Assembly (NCBI RefSeq): GCF_009901565.1 | Contig: NZ_WXEW01000003.1 | Location: 497,312-561,311, forward strand | Source of the DNA: Herbidospora solisilvae | GTDB lineage: Bacteria > Actinomycetota > Actinomycetes > Streptosporangiales > Streptosporangiaceae | Reading direction: 5' to 3' | DNA: 64,000 bases | Shown here: piece by piece, positions 1 to 8,672 of the stretch | How positions within the stretch are numbered: the first letter of the stretch is position 1 | How the letters are laid out: the number at the start of each line of letters is the position of its first letter | Made by a program: the position numbers and the translations under genes | The notes under the pieces: model-generated | The model's database searches: none | The model's input: only the letters and a program-made list of their open reading frames with translations | What the model was told of the DNA's origin: nothing

Positions 1-374
1 TCTGGCTTCCGGCAGACGGCGCCCTGCTGACCGGCGACACCATCCTGGGCCGGGGGACGACGGTGATCGCCCCCGACGGCGACCTGGCCGACTACCTGCG
101 CAGCCTCGACAAGCTGCGCGGCATGGCCGAACTGGCCGAGGCCCAGGCCCTGCTGCCCGGCCACGGCCCGATCCTGCCCGACCCGATCGGCGCGCTCGAC
201 CAGTACATCGCCCACCGCAGGCAGCGCCTCGACCAGATCCGCCAGGCGATCAGAGAGGGCGCGAAGGACGCGCGGGAGATCGTGGAGATGGTCTACGCGG
301 AGGTGCCCAGGGATCTGTGGCCGGCGGCGGAGATGTCGGTCGCCGCCCAGCTCAACTACCTGAAGAGCCTCTAG
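1..374 (+). CDS. MBL-fold metallo-hydrolase, C-terminal part (5' end outside window)
   Basis: The open frame enters from the left edge and ends at the TAG at 372-374. The visible part begins near the GDTILGRGTT strand-loop typical of metallo-beta-lactamase-fold hydrolases of the LACTB2/glyoxalase-II-like type. It then has a helical segment, the LLPGHGP metal-ligand motif (GHG His) and a C-terminal helical winged segment ending LNYLKSL. The N-terminal HxHxDH motif lies outside the window, so substrate cannot be judged. It converges on the Crp gene with a 4-bp overlap of stop regions. In M. tuberculosis a beta-lactamase-like gene (Rv3677c) also neighbours crp, which supports the call. Confidence 0.85.
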   Translation, partial: WLPADGALLTGDTILGRGTTVIAPDGDLADYLRSLDKLRGMAELAEAQALLPGHGPILPDPIGALDQYIAHRRQRLDQIRQAIREGAKDAREIVEMVYAEVPRDLWPAAEMSVAAQLNYLKSL

Positions 375-1051
375 CGGGAGCGGTTGTAGAGCCGCTCCAT
401 GTCCATGATCACGACGGCCTTGGCCTCGATGCGGAGCCAGCCGCGCCCGGCGAAGTCCGCCAGCGCCTTGTTCACCGTCTCGCGCGAGGCCCCCACGAGC
501 TGGGCCAGCTCTTCCTGAGTCAGGTCGTGGTGGACGCGGATCCCGTCGTCGACCTTCTGCCCGAACCGCTCGGCCAGGTCGAGCAGGGCCTTGGCCACCC
601 GTCCGGGCACGTCGGTGAAGACCAGGTCGGCCAGCACGTCGTTGGTGCGCCGCAGCCGCTGGGCGAGCGCCCGGAGCAGGTGGAGCGCCACCTCGGGACG
701 CCCGGTCAGCCACGGCCGCAGGTCGTCGTGGGACAGGCCGGCCAGCTTCACGTCGGTCAGCGCGATGGCCGAGGCGGTGCGCGGGCGCGGGTCGAACAGG
801 GAGAGCTCGCCGAACATCTCGGAGGGCCCCAGTACCGACAGGAGGTTCTCCCGGCCGTCGGACGCGGTCCGGGCGAGCTTGATCTTGCCTTCGAGCACGA
901 CGTAGAGGGTCGCGCCGGTCTCGTTCTCGCTGAACAGGGTCTGACCCTTCGTCAGGGTCACCTCGGTGATGCTCGTGCGGAGGGCCGCGGCGCTCTCACG
1001 GTCGAGCGCGGAGAAGAGGGGGGCCCTGCTCAAGACTTCTTCGGTGCTCAT
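371..1051 (-). CDS. crp: Crp/Fnr-family transcriptional regulator (cAMP receptor protein type)
   Basis: 226 aa, the usual length. Residues about 10-125 form a cyclic-nucleotide-binding beta-roll with the phosphate-binding cassette GELSLFDPRPRTASA. A long dimer helix follows, and a winged HTH lies at about 150-210 (LTQEELAQLVGASRETVNKAL). This is the actinobacterial Crp/GlxR type, which binds TGTGA-N6-TCACA operators; such a perfect box occurs at 58983-58998. Its placement beside an MBL hydrolase and near nth/NUDIX/marP matches the mycobacterial crp locus. No box of this kind is seen just upstream of the gene itself. Confidence 0.93.
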   Translation of the reverse strand: MSTEEVLSRAPLFSALDRESAAALRTSITEVTLTKGQTLFSENETGATLYVVLEGKIKLARTASDGRENLLSVLGPSEMFGELSLFDPRPRTASAIALTDVKLAGLSHDDLRPWLTGRPEVALHLLRALAQRLRRTNDVLADLVFTDVPGRVAKALLDLAERFGQKVDDGIRVHHDLTQEELAQLVGASRETVNKALADFAGRGWLRIEAKAVVIMDMERLYNRSR

Positions 1052-1092
1052 GCCTGCCTCCCAACTTCATTCGCGATCGTAGCCATTGTGGC

Positions 1093-1683
1093 CTATGCCC
1101 TGCCTTCTGTATCACCGGGACCACCAGAAATGAGACGCCGGACCGCGTCCTCGACGTAGCGGGCGCGCTCGTCGGGGGTCGTGGAGTCGACCAGGGCGGC
1201 GGATTCGGGGCTGACCGCCGTCCACACCGAGGCGAGATGGAGCACCAGGCTCAGGAGGACACCTGGCGGGAAGTCGGGGGGGAGGACGCCCTCGGCCTGG
1301 GCCTTGGCAATCGCCTCGGCCTTGTGGGTCATGCTCTCGACGGCCAGCGGGACCGGAGGGTCGTCGGCCCGCTCCAGGCGTTGCCAGGTCGCCAGCCGCA
1401 TCACCTGGGGGTGGGCCTCATAGCCTCTGGCCAGGGCGGCGGCATAACCAGGCAGGTCGTGGGCGTCGATCGGGGTCTCCCGCACGATCCCCTCGACGAT
1501 CCGGTTGAAGACGGCGTCGAAGAGCTGATCCTTGCTGCCGAAGTAGTGGTAGATCTGCGCCTTGTTGGTGCCGGCCACCGCCGCGACGCGGTCGACCCTG
1601 GCCCCGGCGATGCCGTATTCGGCGAACTCCTCCAAAGCGGCGTCGAGCAGGCGCTGTCGCGTGGCGTCGGCTTTCCCAGGCAT
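1093..1683 (-). CDS. TetR-family repressor
   Basis: 196 aa. The N-terminal HTH (residues about 8-55: TRQRLLDAALEEFAEYGI then a recognition helix ending NKAQIYHYFGSKDQLF) is a textbook TetR domain, and the C-terminal ligand domain is all-helical. It is divergent from the short-chain dehydrogenase at 1775, and the 91-bp gap holds two near-identical 12-bp palindromes. It probably represses that enzyme and itself. The ligand is unknown. Confidence 0.9.
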   Translation of the reverse strand: MPGKADATRQRLLDAALEEFAEYGIAGARVDRVAAVAGTNKAQIYHYFGSKDQLFDAVFNRIVEGIVRETPIDAHDLPGYAAALARGYEAHPQVMRLATWQRLERADDPPVPLAVESMTHKAEAIAKAQAEGVLPPDFPPGVLLSLVLHLASVWTAVSPESAALVDSTTPDERARYVEDAVRRLISGGPGDTEGRA

Positions 1684-1699
1684 GGCCCAAGAGTATTTT

Positions 1700-1758
1700 C
1701 TAACCGGTTAGTTGACAACTCTGCCGACCCTTGCCTAGCGTTTCAACTAACCAGTTAG
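1700..1758. promoter_or_regulatory. Twin palindromic operators between tetR and SDR genes
   Basis: CTAACCGGTTAG (1700-1711) and CTAACCAGTTAG (1747-1758) are two palindromes 47 bp apart. One lies close to the tetR start and the other ends 16 bp before the SDR start. They are the expected binding sites for the adjacent TetR protein, covering both promoters. The binding assignment is inferred. Confidence 0.7.
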
Positions 1759-1774
1759 TCAGAAGGAGCCGAAC

Positions 1775-2668
1775 ATGATCTGGTTCGTCACCGGCAGTTC
1801 ACGTGGTCTCGGCCGCGAGATCGTCCTGGCCGCCCTCGAACGCGGCGACCGCGTCGCCGGCACCGCCCGCAACCCCGCCCAGCTCGACGACATCGCCGCG
1901 AAGTACGGCGACCGCGTGCTCCCCCTGCCCCTCGACGTGACCGACGCCGTAGCGGTCGACGACGCCGTGGCCACCGCCGTCAAGGCGTTCGGCACGCTCG
2001 ACGTCGTGGTGAACAACGCGGGCTGGGCCGACACGTCGGCGTTCGAGGACACCCCCATCGACAACTTCCGCGCGCAGGTCGAGACCAACTTCTTCGGCGT
2101 CGTCAACGTCGCCAAGGCGGTCGTGCCGATCCTGCGCGAGAAGGGCCACGGCTCGCTGATCAACGTCTCGTCGATCGGCGGACGGCTCGGCGTGCCCGGC
2201 TTGTCGGCCTACCAGTCGTCCAAATGGGCCGTGAACGGCTTCACCGAGGTCATCGCGCAGGAACTGGCCCCGCTGGGCGTCAGGGTCACCACGATCGAGC
2301 CGGGCGGCATGACCACCGACTGGGGTGGCTCCTCGATGGCGATCCCGCCGATCTCCGAGCCCTACCGGCAGAGCGTGGGGGCCTTCGTCGAGCGGGTGCG
2401 GCACGGGGGTCACAAGCCGCTCGGCGACCCGGCCAAGGTCGCCCGGGTGATCGTCCAGCTCGTCGAGATGGACGAGCCCCCGATCCGGCTGCTCCTCGGC
2501 TCCGACGCCCTCAACGGCGCCCGGTACGCCGCGCGCACCACCGCGGAGCGCGATGCGGCGTACGAGGAACTGAGCCGTTCCACCGACCGCGACGACGCCA
2601 CCGCCCAGGAGCGTGATCCTCTGGGTCAAGCGTTGTCCACGAGCCCCGATGGCGACGCGGCGGCGTGA
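1775..2668 (+). CDS. SDR-family oxidoreductase
   Basis: 297 aa classical short-chain dehydrogenase. The NAD(P)-binding TGSSRGLG motif is at about residue 6, NNAG at about 86, and the catalytic Ser (NVSS) with YQSSK follow at about 130-150. An Arg after the second strand (ARNP) suggests NADP preference. The ATG at 1775 follows AAGGAG. The C-terminal 30 residues are acidic and low-complexity, longer than the fold needs. It is divergent from, and probably controlled by, the TetR gene. The substrate is unknown. Confidence 0.9.
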   Translation: MIWFVTGSSRGLGREIVLAALERGDRVAGTARNPAQLDDIAAKYGDRVLPLPLDVTDAVAVDDAVATAVKAFGTLDVVVNNAGWADTSAFEDTPIDNFRAQVETNFFGVVNVAKAVVPILREKGHGSLINVSSIGGRLGVPGLSAYQSSKWAVNGFTEVIAQELAPLGVRVTTIEPGGMTTDWGGSSMAIPPISEPYRQSVGAFVERVRHGGHKPLGDPAKVARVIVQLVEMDEPPIRLLLGSDALNGARYAARTTAERDAAYEELSRSTDRDDATAQERDPLGQALSTSPDGDAAA

Positions 2669-2692
2669 GGCCGGTCGTGTATCGGTAGCCGG

Positions 2693-3625
2693 GTGACCGA
2701 CTCGATGGGCGTCGCCGACCTTCTCAACGCGACGCGTGAACTGATCGAACCCGCCCACCGGGCCGCGATCGACCGGCTCTCCCCGGAGCTGCGGCACGTC
2801 GCGGGCTACCACATCGGCTGGTGGGACGAGCAAGGCCGTCCCAGAAGGGGCGGGCAGGGCCGGTTCGTCCGGCCCGCGCTGGCGCTGGGCTGCGCCCGGG
2901 CGGCCGGCGGGCACGCCCACGACGCGGTGCCGATGGCGGTCGCGACCGAGCTGGTCAACGACTTCTCGCTGCTCCACGACGACGTGATCGATGGCGACGC
3001 CGTCAGGCGGGAGCGCCCGGCCGCCTGGACGGTCTTCGGGCTGAGCGAGGCGCTGCTGACCGGCGACGCCCTGCTGGCGGTCGCGATGGCGCTGGTCGGG
3101 CCGGCCGGGGTGCGCACCCTCGCCGACGCGCTGCTCGACCTGTGCCACGGGCAGGCCAGCGACCTGGCGTTCGTCACCCGGCCCGAGGTGAGCCTGGCCG
3201 AGTGCATGACCATGGCCGAGAACAAGACCGGGGCGCTCCTCGGCGCCGCCTGCGAGCTCGGCGCCCTGGCCGGGGGAGCCCGGGAGGTGCACGTCTTCCG
3301 CGAGTTCGGCACCCGCCTCGGGCTGGCCTTCCGGCTCACCGACGACCTGCGCAGCCTGACCGCAGACCTGGCCTGCCGCCGCAAGAGCCTGCCGGTCGTG
3401 GCCGCGCTCAACTCCGGCACGCAGGTCGCCGTGCTCCTGGCCGAGTCGCTCAACGGCGAACCCGACCCCGCGGCCGAGGCCGACCTGGTCGAACAGACGG
3501 GCGCGCGGGAGTGGGCGCTCCGGGAGGCCGACCGGCAGGTCGAGCTCGCGTTCGCGGCGCTCGGCCACGGGGCCACCCCGGAGCTGCGGCTGCTGGCCGA
3601 CCTCAGCGTCGGCCGGGGGCGCTAG
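2693..3625 (+). CDS. Polyprenyl synthetase family protein (trans-isoprenyl diphosphate synthase) with shortened second Asp motif
   Basis: 310 aa, GTG start. It carries the first aspartate-rich motif LLHDDVIDGD (DDxxD) for Mg-diphosphate binding and the actinobacterial RRKSLPVVAALNSG segment. The second Asp-rich region reads TDDLRSLTAD and runs almost directly into RRKSLP. Family members usually have a longer DDLLG-type loop here, so about 15 residues appear deleted and one Asp of the motif is lost. It may be altered in activity or act as a partner subunit. No phytoene synthase or cyclase lies adjacent. Confidence 0.82.
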   Translation: MTDSMGVADLLNATRELIEPAHRAAIDRLSPELRHVAGYHIGWWDEQGRPRRGGQGRFVRPALALGCARAAGGHAHDAVPMAVATELVNDFSLLHDDVIDGDAVRRERPAAWTVFGLSEALLTGDALLAVAMALVGPAGVRTLADALLDLCHGQASDLAFVTRPEVSLAECMTMAENKTGALLGAACELGALAGGAREVHVFREFGTRLGLAFRLTDDLRSLTADLACRRKSLPVVAALNSGTQVAVLLAESLNGEPDPAAEADLVEQTGAREWALREADRQVELAFAALGHGATPELRLLADLSVGRGR

Positions 3626-3629
3626 GCGA

Positions 3630-4100
3630 TTAGTGGATGCCGGTGCGGACCGACGTGATCCGCCCGGTGTTGAAGCCCAGCCAGTGCATGCGGCCCAGGT
3701 AGCGGGCGTGCTCGATCTTCATGCAGCGGTCCATGATCACGGTGAGGCCGCCCTCTGCCGCGATCCGGGCGCCCTCTTCGCTGATCACGCCGAACTGCAG
3801 CCACAACGCCTTGGCGCCGATCTCGACCGCCTCACGGGCGATGCCGGGAACGGCGTCGGGCGCGCGGAAGACGTTCACCACGTCGACCGGCTCGGGGATG
3901 TCGGACAGGCTCGGGTAGCAGGTCTCGCCGAGGATCTCCTTCTCGCGCGGGTTGACCGGGAACACCTTGAAGCCGTGGCGCTTGAGGTAGAAGCCGACGA
4001 AGTTGCTGGCCCGCAGCTCGTTGCCCGACAGGCCGACGACCGCGACGGTCCGGGCGGTGTTGACCACCCGCTGGATGTCCTGCGGCTCCTGGTACGTCAT
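3630..4100 (-). CDS. CoA-binding (YccU-type) domain protein
   Basis: 156 aa. The single Rossmann-like CoA-binding domain has the motif VAVVGLSGNELRASN, the central strand DVVNVFRAP, and a GAKALWLQFGV stretch typical of the YccU family. The Cys-containing MDRCMKIEH segment is the family hallmark. The start overlaps the stop of the upstream sulfhydrylase gene by 4 bp (ATGA), so it is the third gene of a metX-metY-yccU operon. The biochemical role of this family is unclear. Confidence 0.88.
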   Translation of the reverse strand: MTYQEPQDIQRVVNTARTVAVVGLSGNELRASNFVGFYLKRHGFKVFPVNPREKEILGETCYPSLSDIPEPVDVVNVFRAPDAVPGIAREAVEIGAKALWLQFGVISEEGARIAAEGGLTVIMDRCMKIEHARYLGRMHWLGFNTGRITSVRTGIH

Positions 4101-5419
4101 GACGCCAAACCCTTCTGGACGTGGGCGAAACCCTGCTCCAGGTCCCAGATCAGGTCGGCCACCGACTCGGTGCCGACCGACAGGCGGATCGTGCCGGCGC
4201 CCACGCCGGTGGCGGCCAGTTCGGCGTCGCCGAGCTGCCGGTGGGTGGTGCTGGCCGGATGGATGATCAGGCTCTTGGCGTCGCCCACGTTGGCGAGGTG
4301 CGACCAGAGCGAGGTGCCGCGGATGAACGACTGGCCGCCCTCGCGGCCGCCGGCGCACTCGAAGGAGAACACCGCGCCCGCGCCGCGCGGCAGGTACTTC
4401 TCGACCAGCGGCTTGTACTTGCTCCCGGCGAGCCCGGGATAGGTCACGTTGGAGGCCAGCTCGTGGGCGGCGAGGAACTCGGCCACCTGGAGGGCGTTGT
4501 CGACGTGGCGGTCCATGCGCAGCGACAGCGTCTCGAGGCCCTGGAGGAACAGGAACGCGTTGAACGGCGACATGGCCGCGCCCAGGTCGCGCAGGGTCTC
4601 GGCGCGCAGCTTCATCAGGTAGCCGTACTCGCCGAAGGTCTCGTGGAACTTCAGGCCGTGGTAGGCCGGGGACGGGTCGGCGATCACCGGGAAGCGGCCG
4701 TTCGACCAGTCGAACGTGCCGGCCTCGACGACCACGCCGCCGATGCTGGTGCCGTGGCCGCCGATGAACTTCGTCGCCGAGTGGACGACGATGTCGGCGC
4801 CCCACTCGATCGGCCGGCACAGGTAGGGCGTGGCGAACGTGTTGTCGACGATCAGCGGCAGGCCGTGCTCGTGGGCGATCGTGGCGACGGTCTCGACGTC
4901 GAGGACGTTGCCGCCCGGGTTGCCGATCGTCTCGCCGTAGAAGGCCTTGGTGTTGGCCTTGACCGCGCCGCGCCAGGCCTCGGGGTCGTCGGGGTCGACC
5001 CAGGTCAGCTCGACGTTCATCTTGCGGAACAGGTGCTTGAGCTGGTTGACCGTTCCGCCGTAGAGGGCCGAGGAGGAGACCACGTGGTCGCCCGGCTCCA
5101 GCAGCGTGAACAGCGCCGCGGCCTGGGCGGCGATGCCGCTGGCGAACGCGACCGCGCCGGTGCCGCCCTCCAGGTTGGCGATCCGCTCCTCGAACACCGC
5201 CGTGGTCGGGTTCATGATCCGGGAGTAGGTGTTGCCGTATTCCTGGAGGTTGAAGTAGGCCGCCGCCGACTCGGGGTCTTCGAAGACGTAGCTGGTGGTC
5301 TGGAAGATGGGCACCGCGCGGGCCCCGGTGTTCGGATCGGGCCGCTGCCCCGCGTGGAGCTGGCGGGTCTCGAACCCGAACTCCCGGGCTTCTTCGGTAC
5401 GAAAGGGTCTGTCGCTCAC
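4097..5419 (-). CDS. metY: O-acetylhomoserine sulfhydrylase (Cys/Met metabolism PLP enzyme)
   Basis: 440 aa, the usual MetY length. It is a PLP fold-type I enzyme making homocysteine from O-acetylhomoserine and sulfide. Visible marks are TSYVFED near the N-terminus, the YSRIMNPTTAVFE segment, the cofactor-stacking YGGTVNQL, the aspartate in IVDNTFATPYLC, and the PLP lysine in HSATKFIGGHGT. It overlaps metX upstream and the CoA-binding gene downstream by 4 bp each, indicating one leftward operon for methionine synthesis by direct sulfhydrylation. Confidence 0.95.
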   Translation of the reverse strand: MSDRPFRTEEAREFGFETRQLHAGQRPDPNTGARAVPIFQTTSYVFEDPESAAAYFNLQEYGNTYSRIMNPTTAVFEERIANLEGGTGAVAFASGIAAQAAALFTLLEPGDHVVSSSALYGGTVNQLKHLFRKMNVELTWVDPDDPEAWRGAVKANTKAFYGETIGNPGGNVLDVETVATIAHEHGLPLIVDNTFATPYLCRPIEWGADIVVHSATKFIGGHGTSIGGVVVEAGTFDWSNGRFPVIADPSPAYHGLKFHETFGEYGYLMKLRAETLRDLGAAMSPFNAFLFLQGLETLSLRMDRHVDNALQVAEFLAAHELASNVTYPGLAGSKYKPLVEKYLPRGAGAVFSFECAGGREGGQSFIRGTSLWSHLANVGDAKSLIIHPASTTHRQLGDAELAATGVGAGTIRLSVGTESVADLIWDLEQGFAHVQKGLAS

Positions 5420-6621
5420 GAAGCCATCTTCCTCGTCAAGAACTGCCGGATAAGCGGGGTCTGCCGTGCTTCCTCCAGCAGGAAGCAGTCATGGCCGTAG
5501 GGGGCGTCGATGAGGTGGTTCTCCACCGGCTTGCCCAGATTAGTCAGGGCGGCGGCGATCTCGTTCGACGCCTCCGGCGGATAGAGCCAGTCGGAGCTGA
5601 ACGAGATCAGCAGCGTGCGGGCCTGGATGTTCTCCAGCGCCTTCTCCAGCGAGCCGCCGCCGTGTTCGCGGGCCAGGTCGAAGTAGGTCAGCGCACGCGA
5701 GATGTAGAGGTAGCTGTTGGCGTCGAACCGCTTCACGAACGAGTCGGCCTGGTGACGCAGGTAGCTCTCAACCTCGAACTCGGGCTCGACGATCGTGTGG
5801 CGGATGTCGTCGGCGAACTGGAGGCGGCGGCCGAACTTGTCAATGAGGGCCGGACCGGACAGATAGGTCACGTGGCCGACCATGCGGGCCACGCCCATGC
5901 CGGCGTCGGGCTTGCGGCCGGTGCCGTAGTAGTGGCCGCCCTGCCAGTCGGGGTCGCGCATGATGGACTCGCGGGCGATCGCGTTCCACGCCAGTCCTTG
6001 GGGGTGGAGGGCGTGGGTGGAGGCGATGACCACTATGGAGTCGACCTGACCGGGGTACTGGACCGCCCATTCGAGGGCCTGCATCCCGCCCAGCGAGCCC
6101 CCCGCCACCACCGCGAGGCGCTCGATTCCGAGCGCGTCGAGGAAGGCGCGTTCGGTGCGGACCATATCGGCCACCGTGACCACCGGGAAGTCCGACCCGT
6201 AGGGGCGGCCGGTCGCGGAATCAATGGTCGCGGGCCCTGTCGTGCCGTTGCAGCCACCGAGAAGGTTGGTACAGACGACGAAGTATTGGTCGGTGTCGAA
6301 AGCCTTTCCGGGCCCGATCATCCCGTCCCACCAGCCCAGCCCTTTCCCCTGCGAGCCGTCGCGGTCTTCGGCGCCGAAGCCGTCGCGGGCGCTCGCCTCG
6401 GGGGCGGTCTTCGCGAAACCGGCCGCATGGGCATTGCCGCTGAGGGCGTGGCAGACGAGTATGACGTTGTCGCGCTCGGGGGAGAGGGTGCCGTAGGTCT
6501 CGTAGGCCACGCGGACGTCGCGCAGCTCCCGCCCGCTGTCGAGGCGTATCGGACCGTGCAGGTCGAGGTACTGAGTTTCAACGAAACCTATGGAGCCCAT
6601 GGGTTTCATTGTATTGTTCAT
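5416..6621 (-). CDS. metX: Homoserine O-acetyltransferase
   Basis: 401 aa alpha/beta-hydrolase-fold acyltransferase. It has the nucleophile elbow VAGGSLGGMQALEW, the catalytic Asp in SSDWLYPP and the catalytic His in YGHDCFLLE near the C-terminus. It acetylates homoserine for the sulfhydrylase encoded next. The start chosen is the most upstream Met (MNNTMKPMGS); Met5 or Met8 are possible alternatives. The 26-bp gap to the divergent OsmC gene is AT-rich for this genome and must contain promoters for both. Confidence 0.94.
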   Translation of the reverse strand: MNNTMKPMGSIGFVETQYLDLHGPIRLDSGRELRDVRVAYETYGTLSPERDNVILVCHALSGNAHAAGFAKTAPEASARDGFGAEDRDGSQGKGLGWWDGMIGPGKAFDTDQYFVVCTNLLGGCNGTTGPATIDSATGRPYGSDFPVVTVADMVRTERAFLDALGIERLAVVAGGSLGGMQALEWAVQYPGQVDSIVVIASTHALHPQGLAWNAIARESIMRDPDWQGGHYYGTGRKPDAGMGVARMVGHVTYLSGPALIDKFGRRLQFADDIRHTIVEPEFEVESYLRHQADSFVKRFDANSYLYISRALTYFDLAREHGGGSLEKALENIQARTLLISFSSDWLYPPEASNEIAAALTNLGKPVENHLIDAPYGHDCFLLEEARQTPLIRQFLTRKMAS

Positions 6622-6647
6622 TTTACCTGTAGGAAATGAGGGGAACC

Positions 6648-7187
6648 ATGTCCAACGGTGTCAACGTCCAGGCCCTGCTCGACGCCCGTGAGGTGCTGAA
6701 GGGTGCGCCCGAGGCCGCCCAGTTCACCTGGCGGGCCAGCTCGAAGTGGCAGCACGGCGTCCACAGCACCACCAAGATCCAGAAGTTCTTCGGCCTCGGC
6801 CAGGAGCAGAGCCACAAGTCCGAGTCGGTCTTCGAGGCCGACCACCCCGAGATCTTCGCCGCCGAGGACAACGGCGTCACGCCGATCGAGTACCTGCTCG
6901 TCGGCCTGGCCGCCTGCCTCACGGCCGGCGTCGCGTCGGTCGCCCAGAACCGCGGCATCAAGCTCAACTCGGTCGAGTCGGTCGTCGAGGGCAACCACGA
7001 CATCCGCGGCATCCTCGGCGCCGACAGCGACGTCCGCAACGGCTTCAACGACATCAAGGTGACCTTCACGATCGACGCCGACGCCTCGCAGGCCGACGTC
7101 GAGGCACTGGTCGCCCAGTCGCAGAAGCGCTCGGCCGTCTTCGACGCGCTGACCAACCCCACCAACGTCACCGTCGAAGTCGCCTGA
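6648..7187 (+). CDS. OsmC-family protein
   Basis: 179 aa. The OsmC/Ohr fold is shown by the central PIEYLLVGLAACLTAGV helix with the peroxidatic-type Cys and the C-terminal KRSAVFDALTNPTNV strand. The second Cys of canonical Ohr/OsmC is replaced by Ser in that strand, so a classical two-Cys thiol peroxidase cycle is doubtful. The ATG at 6648 follows GAGGGG. An ATG 12 bp upstream is less likely because it overlaps this ribosome site. Confidence 0.88.
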   Translation: MSNGVNVQALLDAREVLKGAPEAAQFTWRASSKWQHGVHSTTKIQKFFGLGQEQSHKSESVFEADHPEIFAAEDNGVTPIEYLLVGLAACLTAGVASVAQNRGIKLNSVESVVEGNHDIRGILGADSDVRNGFNDIKVTFTIDADASQADVEALVAQSQKRSAVFDALTNPTNVTVEVA

Positions 7188-7195
7188 GGTCCGTC

Positions 7196-8377
7196 GTGTA
7201 CGTCACCACGGCCGTCATCGGGGCAGGTCACGCCGGCCTCGCGGCCAGCCATTTCCTGACCGGCGCCTCGGTCGACCACGTGGTGCTGGAACGCGGCGAG
7301 GTCGCCAACTCGTGGCGTCACGAACGGTGGGACTCGCTGCGCCTGCTGACCCCCAACTGGCTGAGCCGCCTTCCCGGCGCGGCCTACGAAGGCCCCGAAC
7401 CCGACGGCTACGCCGACACGAGCGAGGTCGTCGACCTCCTGGAACGGTCCGCCAAGGACGTCCCGGTCCGCACCGGTGTGAACGTCACATCGGTGCGGCG
7501 CTCACCCGAGGGCTACACGCTGACGACGAGCGAGGGTCCCGTCCGGGCCAGAACGGTCGTCATCGCGAGCGGCGCCTGCAACCGTCCCGTCGTGCCGACG
7601 TTCGACGTGCCCGCGGGCGTCGAGCAGGTCACCCCGTTCGACTACCGGAACCCCTCCCGGTTGCCGGACGGCGGCGTGCTCGTCGTGGGCGCGTCGGCGA
7701 CGGGCGTGCAGCTCGCGGCCGAGATCCAGCAGTCGGGCCGCGCGGTCGTGCTCTCCGTCGGGGAGCACGTGCGGCTGCCCCGTGTCTACCGGGGCCGCGA
7801 CGTGCTCTGGTGGATGCACCACGCGGGGATCTGGGGTCAGCGCTACGACGAGCTCGACGACCTGACCCGGGCGCGACGGTTGCCGTCGCCCCAGCTCGTC
7901 GCCGGGTCGACGCTCGACCTCAACACGCTGACCTCGATGGGGGTGGAACTGGTCGGCCGCCTCTCCACCATCCGCGACGGCGCGGCGCTCTTCTCCGGCG
8001 GGCTGCGCAACGTGGCGGCGCTGGCCGACCTCAAGCTGAACCGGCTGCTCGACACCTTCGACGAGTGGGCCGGAACCGCTCCGGGGGAACGGCACGAGCC
8101 CACTCGCGTACCGGAATCGGCCCGTTGGCGGCTCGATCTGCGGTCAGGGGAGATCGGTTCGATCGTCTGGGCCACCGGCTTCCGTCCGGACTACTCGTGG
8201 CTGGACGTGCCGGTCGTCGACGCGAAGGGGGCGCTGGTCCACGACGGGGGTGTGGTCGGTGACGGCCTCTACGCCCTCGGCCTGCCGGTGTTGCGGCGGC
8301 GCGGGTCGACCTTCATCTGCGGGATCGAAGACGACGCCCGGGACGTGATCGGGCATCTCGTACGGGGGCTCGGCTGA
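7196..8377 (+). CDS. FAD/NAD(P)-dependent flavin monooxygenase-like oxidoreductase
   Basis: 393 aa from GTG 7196, 8 bp after the OsmC stop, so probably co-transcribed. The N-terminal FAD motif is [13 protein letters not shown] second dinucleotide motif, [12 protein letters not shown], lies near residue 165, and the [11 protein letters not shown] segment with a late [11 protein letters not shown] motif is typical of the YdhS/CzcO/FMO family. The substrate is unknown. Co-occurrence with OsmC suggests redox or sulfur-related chemistry, which is inference. Confidence 0.87.
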   Translation: MYVTTAVIGAGHAGLAASHFLTGASVDHVVLERGEVANSWRHERWDSLRLLTPNWLSRLPGAAYEGPEPDGYADTSEVVDLLERSAKDVPVRTGVNVTSVRRSPEGYTLTTSEGPVRARTVVIASGACNRPVVPTFDVPAGVEQVTPFDYRNPSRLPDGGVLVVGASATGVQLAAEIQQSGRAVVLSVGEHVRLPRVYRGRDVLWWMHHAGIWGQRYDELDDLTRARRLPSPQLVAGSTLDLNTLTSMGVELVGRLSTIRDGAALFSGGLRNVAALADLKLNRLLDTFDEWAGTAPGERHEPTRVPESARWRLDLRSGEIGSIVWATGFRPDYSWLDVPVVDAKGALVHDGGVVGDGLYALGLPVLRRRGSTFICGIEDDARDVIGHLVRGLG

Positions 8378-8414
8378 CCTCACGCGGTGCGGGCCGCGAG
8401 AGGCGTCTCACTGG

Positions 8415-8596
8415 TCAGGAGCGGGTGAGCTCCCAGTCGATCGTGACGAGCGTGTGGCCCGACTTGCCGTGCCTGTGGATGCGCAGCGACGTGTCAGGGA
8501 CGCAGGTGTAGGTGCCCTTACGGGGATCGCCCCAAGGTCCTCGTTGCGGCCGACGGCGACCCGGAGCAGGCCGGAGAAGCCCGATTCGTCACGCAC
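8415..8596 (-). pseudogene. Possible frameshifted remnant of a small protein gene
   Basis: Reading leftward, one frame gives [20 protein letters not shown]. After a shift near 8530 a second frame gives [14 protein letters not shown] and ends [10 protein letters not shown] with a stop at 8415-8417. Each half looks protein-like but neither frame is open throughout and no start is convincing. I do not recognise the family. It lies in a 295-bp gap before nth. Confidence 0.25.
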
Positions 8597-8672
8597 GCCC
8601 CGTCCTCTCTTCAGGTGCCGTCACCTGGTAGATGTCGCGAAGCGCGGTGTTATCACCCCTACGCTTGAGTGC

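Noticed and set aside
1799-3568. 589-codon leftward open frame across the SDR and prenyl synthase genes
   Set aside because: Antisense shadow caused by GC-rich third codon positions; low-complexity Arg/Gly/Asp-rich sequence without domains, while the opposite strand has two clear enzymes.
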